From NCBI GenBank assembly GCA_026388915.1, contig JAPLIW010000369.1, forward strand, positions 1-11,371: a DNA stretch of 11,371 bases. Reading direction: 5' to 3'. Below the pieces are notes generated by a model. It made no database searches. It was not told where the DNA came from and was given only the letters and a program-made list of their open reading frames with translations. Shown here piece by piece: positions 1-6,873 of the stretch (its first letter is position 1; each line of letters begins with the position of its first letter). Origin of the DNA: Deltaproteobacteria bacterium (GTDB taxonomy: Bacteria > Desulfobacterota > SM23-61). The position numbers were made by a program, and so were the translations under genes.

Positions 1-801
1 GCTGAACAGCTCCTCAAAGAAGCCCCCACCGTGGAAACGATGGCAAAAGATTTCCGCGCGAATAATATGGTGGGCATGCCCGTGGCCTGGGATGCGGAGA
101 CCCATTTGGGGGGACCCAAAACCAGCAATGATTACATTGCCAGCATCGTCAAGAAATACCCGGACGTATTCCTCACCGGATGGGGCTCGGTAGACCCCTG
201 GAAAGGAAAGCTGGCCCTGCAGGAGGCGGAACGATGCATCAAGGAGCTAAAGCTCATCGGCCTGAAATTCCAGCAGCCCACCCAGCAGTTCCACGTCAAC
301 GACCCCCAGTTTTATCCTCTCTGGGACCTCTGTCAGGACCTGGGTGCTGTGATCCAGCTTCACACCGGTTATTCTGGATTGGGCACCGGGCTTCCGGGGG
401 GTGGGGGGATCAAGCTGCGCTATACCAGGCCCATTCCAGATTTTGACGATTTGGCGGCCGACTTTCCGAAATTAAAGATTATTGCCATGCACGTAGGAGA
501 TCCCTGGGTGGAAGAGCTCAACGCGGTCACCATGCACAAAGGAAACGTCTACCGGGAGACCTCGGGCATGTACCCTCGTTACTTTCCTGAAGCCATGAAG
601 TACGAAATGAGCCGGCGCCTCCAGGACAAATATATGTTTGGGTCCGAGTATAACCTCTTCCCCCTGGATCAGTTGGTCAAGCAGCATCAAGAGTTGGGCT
701 ACAAGGAGGGATTTCTGGAAAAGCTTTTCTATAAGAATGCCATCAACATCTTGGGAGAGAACCTCGAGCGGATCGGGGTCAATCTGAAAGAATGGAGGTA
801 A
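1..801 (+). CDS. Amidohydrolase-2 family metal-dependent hydrolase (5' truncated by window edge)
   Basis: The frame is open from base 1 to a TAA at 799-801, so this is the C-terminal ~266 residues of a protein that starts upstream. An internal GTG at 31 is not a credible start because no ribosome site precedes it and coding continues upstream. The sequence fits the TIM-barrel Amidohydro_2 family, which includes decarboxylases of the ACMSD type and C-C or C-O hydrolases. Counting from the codon at 31, there is a QLHTG strand end (His111, nt 361), an IIAMHVG strand end (His154, nt 490) and a late FGSEY motif (Glu206, nt 646). These correspond to the metal- and substrate-binding histidines and the C-terminal acidic residue. 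The N-terminal HxH motif would lie outside the window. The acidic residue is Glu where the family usually has Asp (GSDxP). The substrate cannot be told. The next gene lies 151 nt downstream, so cotranscription is plausible but unproven. Confidence 0.82.
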   Translation, partial: AEQLLKEAPTVETMAKDFRANNMVGMPVAWDAETHLGGPKTSNDYIASIVKKYPDVFLTGWGSVDPWKGKLALQEAERCIKELKLIGLKFQQPTQQFHVNDPQFYPLWDLCQDLGAVIQLHTGYSGLGTGLPGGGGIKLRYTRPIPDFDDLAADFPKLKIIAMHVGDPWVEELNAVTMHKGNVYRETSGMYPRYFPEAMKYEMSRRLQDKYMFGSEYNLFPLDQLVKQHQELGYKEGFLEKLFYKNAINILGENLERIGVNLKEWR

Positions 802-952
802 CCGGACCTTCTCATCCGGCCGCAGGACCCCCGGTCCCAAATCCTCAGCGCAGGAGAGATACTGGGAAAAAAAGGAGACTCGGCCGAGGAAAAAACATAG
901 GGACATCCCCCTTTCGAGGGGGGTTGAATTTATTCGCGCAGGGGAGGATTGT
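802..952 (+). other. 151-nt leader region between amidohydrolase and dehydratase genes
   Basis: No gene is seen here. The stretch begins with a weak dyad (CCGGA at 802-806 with TCCGG at 815-819), which has no T-tract and is not a convincing terminator. It contains a strong UUCG-capped hairpin at 905-924 and ends in a good ribosome site, GGGGAGGA at 941-948, five bases before the ATG at 953. No clear promoter boxes are visible. Confidence 0.5.
905..924 (+). promoter_or_regulatory. UUCG-tetraloop stem-loop in the leader of the dehydratase gene
   Basis: CCCCCT (907-912) and AGGGGG (917-922) pair perfectly around a TTCG loop (913-916). The stem extends outward by a T-G wobble (906/923) and an A-T pair (905/924), giving eight pairs. 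UUCG is one of the most stable RNA tetraloops. The stem is not followed by a run of T, so it is a poor intrinsic terminator. It sits 28 nt before the start codon, where it could act as an mRNA 5' stabiliser, processing site or attenuator. The function is inference. Confidence 0.4.
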
Positions 953-2401
953 ATGGCTTTGATGAATGGAGAGCAGTACCGGGACAGTTTAAGAAAGATG
1001 AAACCCTTGGTCTACTTCTTGGGAGAACGCCTCACCAACCCCGTGGACCATCCTATGGTGATCCCCTCCCAGAATGCCGTAGCCATGACCTACGATCTGG
1101 CCCACGACCCTCAATATGAGGACCTCATGACCGTCACCTCCTCCCTCACCGGGGGGAAGATCAACCGGTTCGGTCATATCTACCAGAGCATCGATGATAT
1201 GGTGAAAAAAGTGAAGATGGCCAGGCTGGTGGGGCAAAAAACGTGTACCTGCTTTCAGCGCTGTCCCACCATGGACACGGCCAATTCCCTTTTCATCGTC
1301 ACCAAAGAGATGGACAAAAAGCTGGGGACCCACTATCATGAACGGTTTTTGAAGTTCATGCGGGAGGTCCAGGAGAAGGATTATTACGTAGGGGTGGCCA
1401 TGACCGACGTCAAAGGCGACCGTTCCCTGAGGCCTCATGAGCAGGCGGACCCGGACCTTTACCTCCATGTGGTGGAAGAGAGAAAAGAGGGAATCGTGGT
1501 GCGGGGGGCCAAGGCCAATCAGACCGGGTCGATCAACTGCCACTACACCTTTGTGGCCCCCACCGCAGCCATGAAAAAGGAAGACCGGGATTATGCCGTG
1601 GCTTTTGCCGTGCCCACGGATTCCGAGGGGATGATTCACATCTATGGCCGGAATCCGGGAGACACCCGGAAGATGGAGAAGGGCACCGTCGACTTGGGGA
1701 ATGCCCGATTCAGCTCCCAGGAGACCCTGCTGGTCTTTGACAACGTCTTCGTCCCCTGGGAGAGGGTCTTCCTGTTCAAGGAAGTGGAATTCGCCGGGCA
1801 GATTCCCTTCCTCTTCGGGGCCAACCACCGGCAGACCTACGGCGGGTGCAAGGCAGGGGTCAGCGATGTTCTGATCGGCGCGGTGAAGCTCCTGGCCGAA
1901 TACAACGGACTGGACAAGATTCCCCATATCCGGGATAAGATCATCGACATGGTGCGCCTCACCGAGACGATTTACAGCTGCGGCCTGGCCACCGCGGTGG
2001 AGGGAGAAAAGACCCCGGCCGGGTCTTACTTCATTAACCAGCTTCTGGGCAACGTGTGCAAGCTGAACGTCGCCGCTTTACCCTTCGAGATGGCCAGGCT
2101 GGCGGTGGACATTACCGGAGGAGTGCTGGGCACCATGGTATCCGAAAAGGACCTGAAAAGCCCAGAGGTGGGAAAGTACGTGGAGAAATATTTTAAAGGA
2201 TTGCCCGAGGTTCCCACCGAACACAAGATGAGGCTCATCTACCTTATCCAGAATCTTCTGTTCGGGGTGAACTCGGTGGGCTATATGGTGGAATCCGTCC
2301 ATGGGGCCGGACCGCCGGCGGCGCAGAAGAGCAGCCTCTACCGGCTGGTCAATTTCGAGCAGAAAAAGAACTTAGCCAAAAACATTGCCGGGATTGAGTA
2401 A
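953..2401 (+). CDS. 4-hydroxybutyryl-CoA dehydratase-like [4Fe-4S]/FAD protein (HpaB/AbfD superfamily)
   Basis: This 482-residue protein belongs to the 4-hydroxyphenylacetate 3-hydroxylase/4-hydroxybutyryl-CoA dehydratase superfamily, which has an acyl-CoA-dehydrogenase-like fold and binds flavin. It has the features that separate the dehydratase from the monooxygenases. CxCFQRC places Cys100 and Cys104 four apart, and NHRQTYGGC places His292, Tyr296 and Cys299 with the spacing known for Clostridium aminobutyricum AbfD (Cys99, Cys103, His292, Cys299 as cluster ligands; Tyr296 catalytic; numbers from memory). Glu257 and Glu447 (in MVESVHGAG) probably match the AbfD flavin-site glutamates 257 and 455. 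The length is close to AbfD (about 490). AbfD removes water from an unactivated beta carbon through a ketyl-radical mechanism and isomerises vinylacetyl-CoA. The same chemistry on an unknown acyl-CoA is the best inference here. The ATG at 953 is chosen for GGGGAGGA at 941-948; an ATG at 962 is a weaker alternative. The SDR gene follows after 26 nt, suggesting cotranscription. Automatic pipelines may mislabel this as a 4-hydroxyphenylacetate 3-monooxygenase. Confidence 0.85.
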   Translation: MALMNGEQYRDSLRKMKPLVYFLGERLTNPVDHPMVIPSQNAVAMTYDLAHDPQYEDLMTVTSSLTGGKINRFGHIYQSIDDMVKKVKMARLVGQKTCTCFQRCPTMDTANSLFIVTKEMDKKLGTHYHERFLKFMREVQEKDYYVGVAMTDVKGDRSLRPHEQADPDLYLHVVEERKEGIVVRGAKANQTGSINCHYTFVAPTAAMKKEDRDYAVAFAVPTDSEGMIHIYGRNPGDTRKMEKGTVDLGNARFSSQETLLVFDNVFVPWERVFLFKEVEFAGQIPFLFGANHRQTYGGCKAGVSDVLIGAVKLLAEYNGLDKIPHIRDKIIDMVRLTETIYSCGLATAVEGEKTPAGSYFINQLLGNVCKLNVAALPFEMARLAVDITGGVLGTMVSEKDLKSPEVGKYVEKYFKGLPEVPTEHKMRLIYLIQNLLFGVNSVGYMVESVHGAGPPAAQKSSLYRLVNFEQKKNLAKNIAGIE

Positions 2402-2414
2402 TCCCCAAATTGCC

Positions 2415-2422
2415 AAAGGAGG
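2415..2422 (+). promoter_or_regulatory. Shine-Dalgarno that fixes the SDR start at 2428
   Basis: AAAGGAGG lies five bases before the ATG at 2428. The frame is open to a TTG at 2410, but using that codon would place this ideal site inside the gene and add six residues (MPKEVG) ahead of the normal SDR N-terminus. Confidence 0.8.
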
Positions 2423-2427
2423 TCGGC

Positions 2428-3186
2428 ATGAACCTAAAGGATAAAGTGGCTATCATTACCGGTTCGGGGGGAGGGATCGGCCGGGGAATTGCCCTGAGAT
2501 TTGGGTTTCTGGGCGCCAAGGTGGTTGTGGCGGACCTGAAGTCCGAAGGGGCTAAGGAGACCGTTTCTCTTATCGAGAAGGCAGGAGGAAAAGGTTTAAC
2601 TCTGGGCACAGACATTACCGACCGGGCTCAGGTGCAGGACATGGTCAAAACCACGATCGGCACGTTTGGGAAGCTAGACATCCTGGTAAATAATGCCGGC
2701 TGGGACATTATGGAGCCTTTTATAAAAAACGCGCCGGAGCTATGGGATAAAATCATTGCCATCAACCTCAAGGGTCCCATCTACTGCACCCGGGCGGTCT
2801 TGGACCACATGATGGAGAGGAAATACGGGAAGATCGTGAACATCGGTTCCGATGCCGGAAGGGTCGGAAGCTCGGGAGAAGCCGTCTACTCCGCCTGCAA
2901 AGGGGGGATTATCGCTTTCACCAAGACCATCGCCCGGGAAATGGCCCGCTACCAGCTTAATGTAAATTGTGTCTGTCCGGGACCGACCGAAACCCCCCTC
3001 CTGGCCGAAATGGTCCAGGGCGAAACGGGAGCTAAGATCGTCGAGGCCATGAAGAACGCAGTCCCTTTCCGGCGTCTGGCCAAACCGGAAGACATCGCCG
3101 GGGCGGTGGCTTTTCTGGCCTCTGATGAAGCAGCCTTCATCACCGGCCAGACCCTGAGCGTTTCCGGGGGCCTGACCATGTCCTGA
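2428..3186 (+). CDS. Short-chain dehydrogenase/reductase, BadH-like 3-hydroxyacyl-CoA dehydrogenase
   Basis: This is a 252-residue classical SDR. The Rossmann dinucleotide motif TGSGGGIG is at residues 11-18, Asp36 ends the second strand (which favours NAD over NADP), and NNAG is at 88-91. The catalytic tetrad is Asn113, Ser141, Tyr154 and Lys158 (YSACK). The local wording NNAGWDI, SDAGRVGSSGEAVY, VCPGPT and FITGQTLSVSGGLTM closely recalls Rhodopseudomonas palustris BadH (from memory). BadH oxidises 2-hydroxycyclohexane-1-carboxyl-CoA to the 2-keto thioester in alicyclic acid and benzoate degradation. I infer oxidation of a beta-hydroxyacyl-CoA, possibly cyclic. A FabG-like or secondary-alcohol role is a weaker alternative. 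It starts 26 nt after the AbfD-like gene and probably shares its transcript. It is followed by a 362-nt gap, which suggests the end of a unit. Confidence 0.85.
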   Translation: MNLKDKVAIITGSGGGIGRGIALRFGFLGAKVVVADLKSEGAKETVSLIEKAGGKGLTLGTDITDRAQVQDMVKTTIGTFGKLDILVNNAGWDIMEPFIKNAPELWDKIIAINLKGPIYCTRAVLDHMMERKYGKIVNIGSDAGRVGSSGEAVYSACKGGIIAFTKTIAREMARYQLNVNCVCPGPTETPLLAEMVQGETGAKIVEAMKNAVPFRRLAKPEDIAGAVAFLASDEAAFITGQTLSVSGGLTMS

Positions 3187-3193
3187 ATTTTTT

Positions 3194-3227
3194 CACCGCC
3201 GAGCAGGCGGAGAGTGCAGAGGCAGAG
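3194..3227 (+). repeat. Degenerate GCAGAG/CGCCGAG-type repeat
   Basis: The stretch begins CACCGCCGAGCAGGCGGAG and continues into GCAGAGGCAGAG. It resembles the widespread heptad-like CACCGCAGAGNCGCAGAG intergenic repeats seen in many environmental proteobacteria (recalled from memory). A related sequence in reverse complement, CTCTGCGCTG with upstream GGCGTTCTCT, lies at 3499-3525. The two may be halves of one older repeat, with the 183-bp element lying between them. The similarity is partial. Confidence 0.35.
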
Positions 3228-3244
3228 ATTTCAACGTCCCAAAA

Positions 3245-3427
3245 TGATGATCTCGTAAAAAGTCTCTTGGAGCGTCACCCCGGCGAAAGCCGGGGTCCAG
3301 ACGTCGTCCCGACGAAAGTCGGGAACCATCTCATAGACTGGATCCCGGTTTTCACCGGGAACCCTGGATTCCGGCTTTCGCCGGAATGACGAATTCTATG
3401 GAATTGCGACTTTTTACGAAACCATCA
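3245..3427 (+). mobile_element. 183-bp MITE-like inverted-repeat element, copy 1
   Basis: The element has 20-bp terminal inverted repeats: TGATGATCTCGTAAAAAGTC at 3245-3264, and its reverse complement with two mismatches at 3408-3427. Between them are four perfect hairpins. ACCCCGGC-GAAA-GCCGGGGT is at 3277-3296 and TCCCGAC-GAAA-GTCGGGA is at 3307-3324. TCCCGGT-TTTC-ACCGGGA is at 3343-3360 and ATTCCGGC-TTTC-GCCGGAAT is at 3368-3387. A near-identical copy of the same length lies at 7639-7821 in the opposite orientation. AAAT occurs on both outer sides (3242-3245, 3427-3430) and could be a short target duplication. It encodes no transposase, so any movement would need an enzyme supplied in trans. 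Confidence 0.7.
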
Positions 3428-3548
3428 AATATCATAGTACAAAATCGAAGGATCCATCGCTAACTCTGAAGGATATTTAATGCTGGCATGATCCTTTACC
3501 GGCGTTCTCTGGGACCTCTGCGCTGAATCATGCCTTTGAGGAGGGAGA

Positions 3549-5201
3549 ATGGATAAGCCCGAGATGAGCTATTACTATTCTCCCGGTGAAATCCCTCCGG
3601 GAGTGACCCTCGGGGAATACTTTGAACAGACCGCCGCTCGCCATTCAGGCCGGGTGGCCCTGATCTTTCGGGACCGGCGCCTGACCTGGGGAGAACTCCA
3701 TCTCCTGGTGGAGAGGTTGACTTTGGCCTTCATCCACCTGGGCATCCGCCGCGGGGACATGATCGCCATTCTTTTCCCCAACCGGCCGGAGTTTATCATC
3801 TCTCTTCTGGCCACGGCCCGGTTGGGAGCCATTGCCGTCCCCATCTCCGAACGGTTGAGGAGAAAAGAGGTCGAGTACATCCTCCGCCAAACCGAAGCCA
3901 AGGCGGCGGTCTCGGTTTCTGAGTTCTGGGGATTCTCTTTTTCCGACCTCTTCCAGGAGCTGCGCCAAGCCATCCCCACGCTGAAACACGTAATCGTCTC
4001 CGGGCCGAAGCGTCATGCCCAAGAGATGGTCCTGGAAGATCTCCTAAACCAAGAGTGGGAGAAGCGCTACCCAGCCCATTATTACCGGGATGCGTACCTA
4101 AAGGATTTCCCGGTGGAGCCCGATGACCTGCTGGAGATCATCTTCACCTCGGGGACAACCGGGAATCCCAAAGGGGTCATGCACACCCACAATACCCGCT
4201 GCCGGTCTGCCCTGGGGACGGCCACCTCGATTCAACTCCAGCCCGACGACATCTGGCTGATCATGGTCCCCCTTTCCCACACTACGGCTCTGGTCAACGC
4301 TTTTTATGCCTCGGTCATCAAAGGCTCCTGCCAGGTTCTCCTGGAGACCTGGAACGTCGAGGAAGCCATGAAGGAGATCACCCGCAACCGAGTGACCCTG
4401 CCCGTCGGCGTCCCCACCATGCCCATCATGATGCTCCAGCGGCCGGACTTCGATCAGTATGATTTTTCCTCGGTGAGAGCCATGGTCCTGGCCGGCGCCC
4501 CCCTGCCCATCGAAGTGGCCCGGCAGATCATCCAGAAGATGGGGTGCTATGTGACTTCCGCTTACGGCATGACCGAGACCGCCATGAGCAACATCACCCG
4601 TTTGGACGATCCCGTGGAGGTGGTATGCGAGACCGTGGGAAGGCCCCAACCGGGGATGGAGCATAAAGTGGTGGACGAAAAACGGCGGATCGTTCCCCTC
4701 GGCGCGAAGGGAGAAGCCTGCGCCCGCGGGCAGAACGTCTGCATCGGGTATTTCAAAGACCCGGAGAGGACCGCCCAGACCATCGATGCCCGGGGTTGGA
4801 TCCACAGCGGCGACCTGGCCACCATGGATGAAAACGGCAACCTGCGGATCGTCGGCCGGATCAAAGACATGATCGTCCGGGGGGGGGAAAACATCTCTCC
4901 CACGGAGATCGAAGACATCCTCTATACCTATCCCCAGGTGGCCCAGGTGAGCGTAGTCGCCATCCCCGATGAACGCCTGGGGGAGAAGACCTGCGCCTGC
5001 ATCATCCCCAAGCCGGGCGGGTCCATCACCCAGGAGGAGGTCAAGGCCTTTTTCAAAGACAAAGTGGCTCATTTTAAAATCCCCGACCGGGTTGAGCTGA
5101 TGTCCGAATTCCCCACGACCCCCAGCGGAAAAATAAAGAAGAACGTCCTCCGGGAGATCATGGCCGGAAAGGTCCTAAGGGAAAAAGAGCAGAAGGGGTA
5201 G
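3549..5201 (+). CDS. AMP-forming acyl-CoA ligase (ANL superfamily), first of tandem pair
   Basis: This 550-residue adenylate-forming enzyme would activate a carboxylic acid to its CoA thioester with ATP, in the cytoplasm. The phosphate-binding loop TSGTTGNPKG is at 200-209 and the adenine-site motif YGMTE at 339-343. The ribose-binding Asp422 lies in HSGDLA, the hinge and core motif GRIKDMIVRGGENISPTEIE is at 436-455, and the catalytic Lys528 lies in PSGKIKK. All hallmark residues are intact and the length is typical for FadD/benzoate-CoA-ligase-like enzymes. The substrate cannot be read from sequence. The neighbouring BadH-like and AbfD-like genes suggest a cyclic, aromatic or short hydroxy acid. 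The ATG at 3549 follows GAGGAGGGAG closely. The second ligase starts only 9 nt after the stop, so the two are almost certainly cotranscribed. Confidence 0.9.
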   Translation: MDKPEMSYYYSPGEIPPGVTLGEYFEQTAARHSGRVALIFRDRRLTWGELHLLVERLTLAFIHLGIRRGDMIAILFPNRPEFIISLLATARLGAIAVPISERLRRKEVEYILRQTEAKAAVSVSEFWGFSFSDLFQELRQAIPTLKHVIVSGPKRHAQEMVLEDLLNQEWEKRYPAHYYRDAYLKDFPVEPDDLLEIIFTSGTTGNPKGVMHTHNTRCRSALGTATSIQLQPDDIWLIMVPLSHTTALVNAFYASVIKGSCQVLLETWNVEEAMKEITRNRVTLPVGVPTMPIMMLQRPDFDQYDFSSVRAMVLAGAPLPIEVARQIIQKMGCYVTSAYGMTETAMSNITRLDDPVEVVCETVGRPQPGMEHKVVDEKRRIVPLGAKGEACARGQNVCIGYFKDPERTAQTIDARGWIHSGDLATMDENGNLRIVGRIKDMIVRGGENISPTEIEDILYTYPQVAQVSVVAIPDERLGEKTCACIIPKPGGSITQEEVKAFFKDKVAHFKIPDRVELMSEFPTTPSGKIKKNVLREIMAGKVLREKEQKG

Positions 5202-5210
5202 AAGAAGCCA

Positions 5211-6854
5211 ATGGAAAAGAGGAGACTCACGCAGAGCTACTGTCAAGTTCTGGGAATCAACTGGACCAAGGGGAAGACCCTGGGGCAGATGCTGCAAGAG
5301 ACTGTGGCCCGGTACCCCGACAATCTGGCCATTGTCTTCCAGGACCAGAAATACACCTACCGGGAGTTTCAGGGGGCCGTCGATGCCTTTGCCCAGGCGC
5401 TCATCGACTTGGGGCTCTCCCGGGACGATAAGCTCGGCCTGCTCCTCCCCGATTGGCCTGAATATTCCATCGCCCTTTATGCCTGTGCCAGGCTGGGGGT
5501 CACCGTTTCCCCCATGAATCCCATCTACCGGAAGATGGAGGTGCTCACCGTTCTGAACCATCTGGAGGCCAAAGCCCTGGTCATTCCCGAAGAATGGCGG
5601 GATTTTCGCTTCGTCGACCTTCTGGAAGAGATCCGCCCCCAAATCCCCTCTCTCCGGCACATTATCGTCCAAGGAAAACCCGGGAAAGGGATGCTCAGCT
5701 TCCAGACCCTGCTCTCTCAGGACTGGGGAAAGAAATTCGGCCCCGGTTTTCTGGAGAAATATCTTCAGGACCACCCCGTGGAGGCAGACGATCTGCTGGA
5801 GATCGCCTACACTTCAGGCACGACCGGCCGGCCCAAGGGGGTGGTCGAGACGCACAACACCCGGATGCTCCATTCCGTAGGAATTGCCGAGCGGATGAAG
5901 GCCACGGAAAAGGACGTATGGTTGAACATGACCCCCCTCTTCCACACCACGGGAAACTGCGTGGTTCAGCACACCGTTTTCCTCACCGGCGGAACCCTGA
6001 TCCTCCTGGGACGGTACAGCACCGAGGCTTCCCTGCGGGAAATCGAACGGTGTAGAGCCACCATCGCCGTCGGGGTGCCCACCATGTTCATCGACCTCAT
6101 GAACCACCCCAACTTCGGAAAGACCGATGTTTCTCCTTTACGCTTTGCCCTCTTTACCGGAGCTCCCATGCCCCCCGAGGTTGCCTTACAGATCGTCAAG
6201 CGGTTTAACTGCGGCATTCTTCAGGGGGATGGAACCACCGAATGCGGCAGTAACGTCCTGAGCCTCCCCGACTCACCCATCGAACTCATTGCCAAGAGTC
6301 CCGGCCCTCCCCTCGCCGTGGGAAACGAAGTCAAGATCGTAGACCCCAACAACCGCATCGTTCCCGTCGGGGTTGCCGGGGAAATCTGCCACCGCGGTCC
6401 GACCAACTTTCTCGGCTACTTTAAAGAGCCCGAACTTACCGCGGCCGCTGTGGACCGGACCGGATGGTTCCACAGCGGAGACCTGGGAACCATGGATGAG
6501 GAAGGGAACATCCGCCTGATCGGGCGGATCAAAGACATGATCATCCGCGGGGGAGAGAACCTCTACCCGACGGAGATCGAAGGGGTCATCTACATTCACT
6601 CGAAAGTCAGGGAATGCCAGTTGGTGGGGATTCCCGATGAACGCCTGGGGGAGAAGACCGTGGCCTGCATCATCCCCAAGAAGCCCGGGGACTCAGTGAC
6701 CCGGGAGGAGATCTACGAGTTCATGAAGGATCAAACGGCCAAGTTCAAGATCCCCGATTTCGTGATCTCGTTGGAAGACTTTCCCCGGACTGCCAGCGGC
6801 AAGGTGCAGAAATTCAAGCTCCGGGAGATAGCCTTGGATCGGGTGAAAAAATGA
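5211..6854 (+). CDS. AMP-forming acyl-CoA ligase, second of tandem pair, variant adenine-site motif
   Basis: This 547-residue paralogue of the preceding ligase has the same domain order. The P-loop TSGTTGRPKG is at 201-210, ribose Asp424 is in HSGDLG, GRIKDMIIRGGENLYPTEIE is at 438-457, and the catalytic Lys531 is in ASGKVQK. The C-terminal domains of the pair share long matching blocks such as PDERLGEKT and ACIIPK. The A5 motif that is normally Y/F/W-G-x-T-E reads DGTTE at 340-344, so the aromatic residue that stacks on adenine in most family members is Asp. Other key residues are intact, so I expect an active enzyme, perhaps with altered kinetics or substrate. The ATG at 5211 has only a weak purine-rich site (GAAGAAG) before it. 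With a 9-nt gap from the upstream stop, translation is probably coupled. The pair may act on two different acids or stereoisomers. Confidence 0.88.
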   Translation: MEKRRLTQSYCQVLGINWTKGKTLGQMLQETVARYPDNLAIVFQDQKYTYREFQGAVDAFAQALIDLGLSRDDKLGLLLPDWPEYSIALYACARLGVTVSPMNPIYRKMEVLTVLNHLEAKALVIPEEWRDFRFVDLLEEIRPQIPSLRHIIVQGKPGKGMLSFQTLLSQDWGKKFGPGFLEKYLQDHPVEADDLLEIAYTSGTTGRPKGVVETHNTRMLHSVGIAERMKATEKDVWLNMTPLFHTTGNCVVQHTVFLTGGTLILLGRYSTEASLREIERCRATIAVGVPTMFIDLMNHPNFGKTDVSPLRFALFTGAPMPPEVALQIVKRFNCGILQGDGTTECGSNVLSLPDSPIELIAKSPGPPLAVGNEVKIVDPNNRIVPVGVAGEICHRGPTNFLGYFKEPELTAAAVDRTGWFHSGDLGTMDEEGNIRLIGRIKDMIIRGGENLYPTEIEGVIYIHSKVRECQLVGIPDERLGEKTVACIIPKKPGDSVTREEIYEFMKDQTAKFKIPDFVISLEDFPRTASGKVQKFKLREIALDRVKK

Positions 6855-6873
6855 AGGGGAAAGGAGCCGAAGA

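Larger units (their letters stand above)
3187..3548. other. Intergenic gap with dispersed repeats, no gene
   Basis: This 362-nt stretch carries no credible coding sequence. It contains GCAGAG-rich degenerate repeats near both ends (3194-3227, and in reverse complement 3499-3525). Between them lies the 183-bp inverted-repeat element (3245-3427), followed by an AT-richer spacer of about 70 bp. It ends in a GAGGAGGGAG ribosome site just before the ATG at 3549. I see no convincing sigma-70 promoter, although the gap separates two apparent operons. Confidence 0.6.

Noticed and set aside
31..801. Amidohydrolase starting at the GTG at 31
   Set aside because: The frame is open back to base 1, no ribosome site precedes the GTG, and the family needs an N-terminal metal motif that would be upstream of the window.
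989..1927. Long minus-strand ORF (312 codons) opposite the dehydratase gene
   Set aside because: It lies fully antisense to a gene with intact family motifs. Its composition is rich in Gly, His and Pro as expected for a GC-rich shadow frame, and it shows no recognisable domain.
3245..3427. CRISPR-like array suggested by the repeated GCGAAAGC units
   Set aside because: The repeats are palindromic stems of unequal sequence with short uneven gaps, there are no unique spacers of constant length, and no cas genes are nearby.
3245..3427. Hairpins of the element read as simple intrinsic terminators
   Set aside because: None of the four stems is directly followed by a T-run on the + strand. The ACTTTTT at the right end lies about 20 nt beyond the last stem.
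4098..5072. Long minus-strand ORF (324 codons) opposite the first ligase
   Set aside because: It is a shadow of the ligase frame with no motif and skewed Gly/His/Asp content.
5594..6055. Plus-strand ORF (153 codons) in another frame inside the second ligase
   Set aside because: It lies entirely within a gene with intact motifs, is rich in Arg and Pro, and has no ribosome site of its own.
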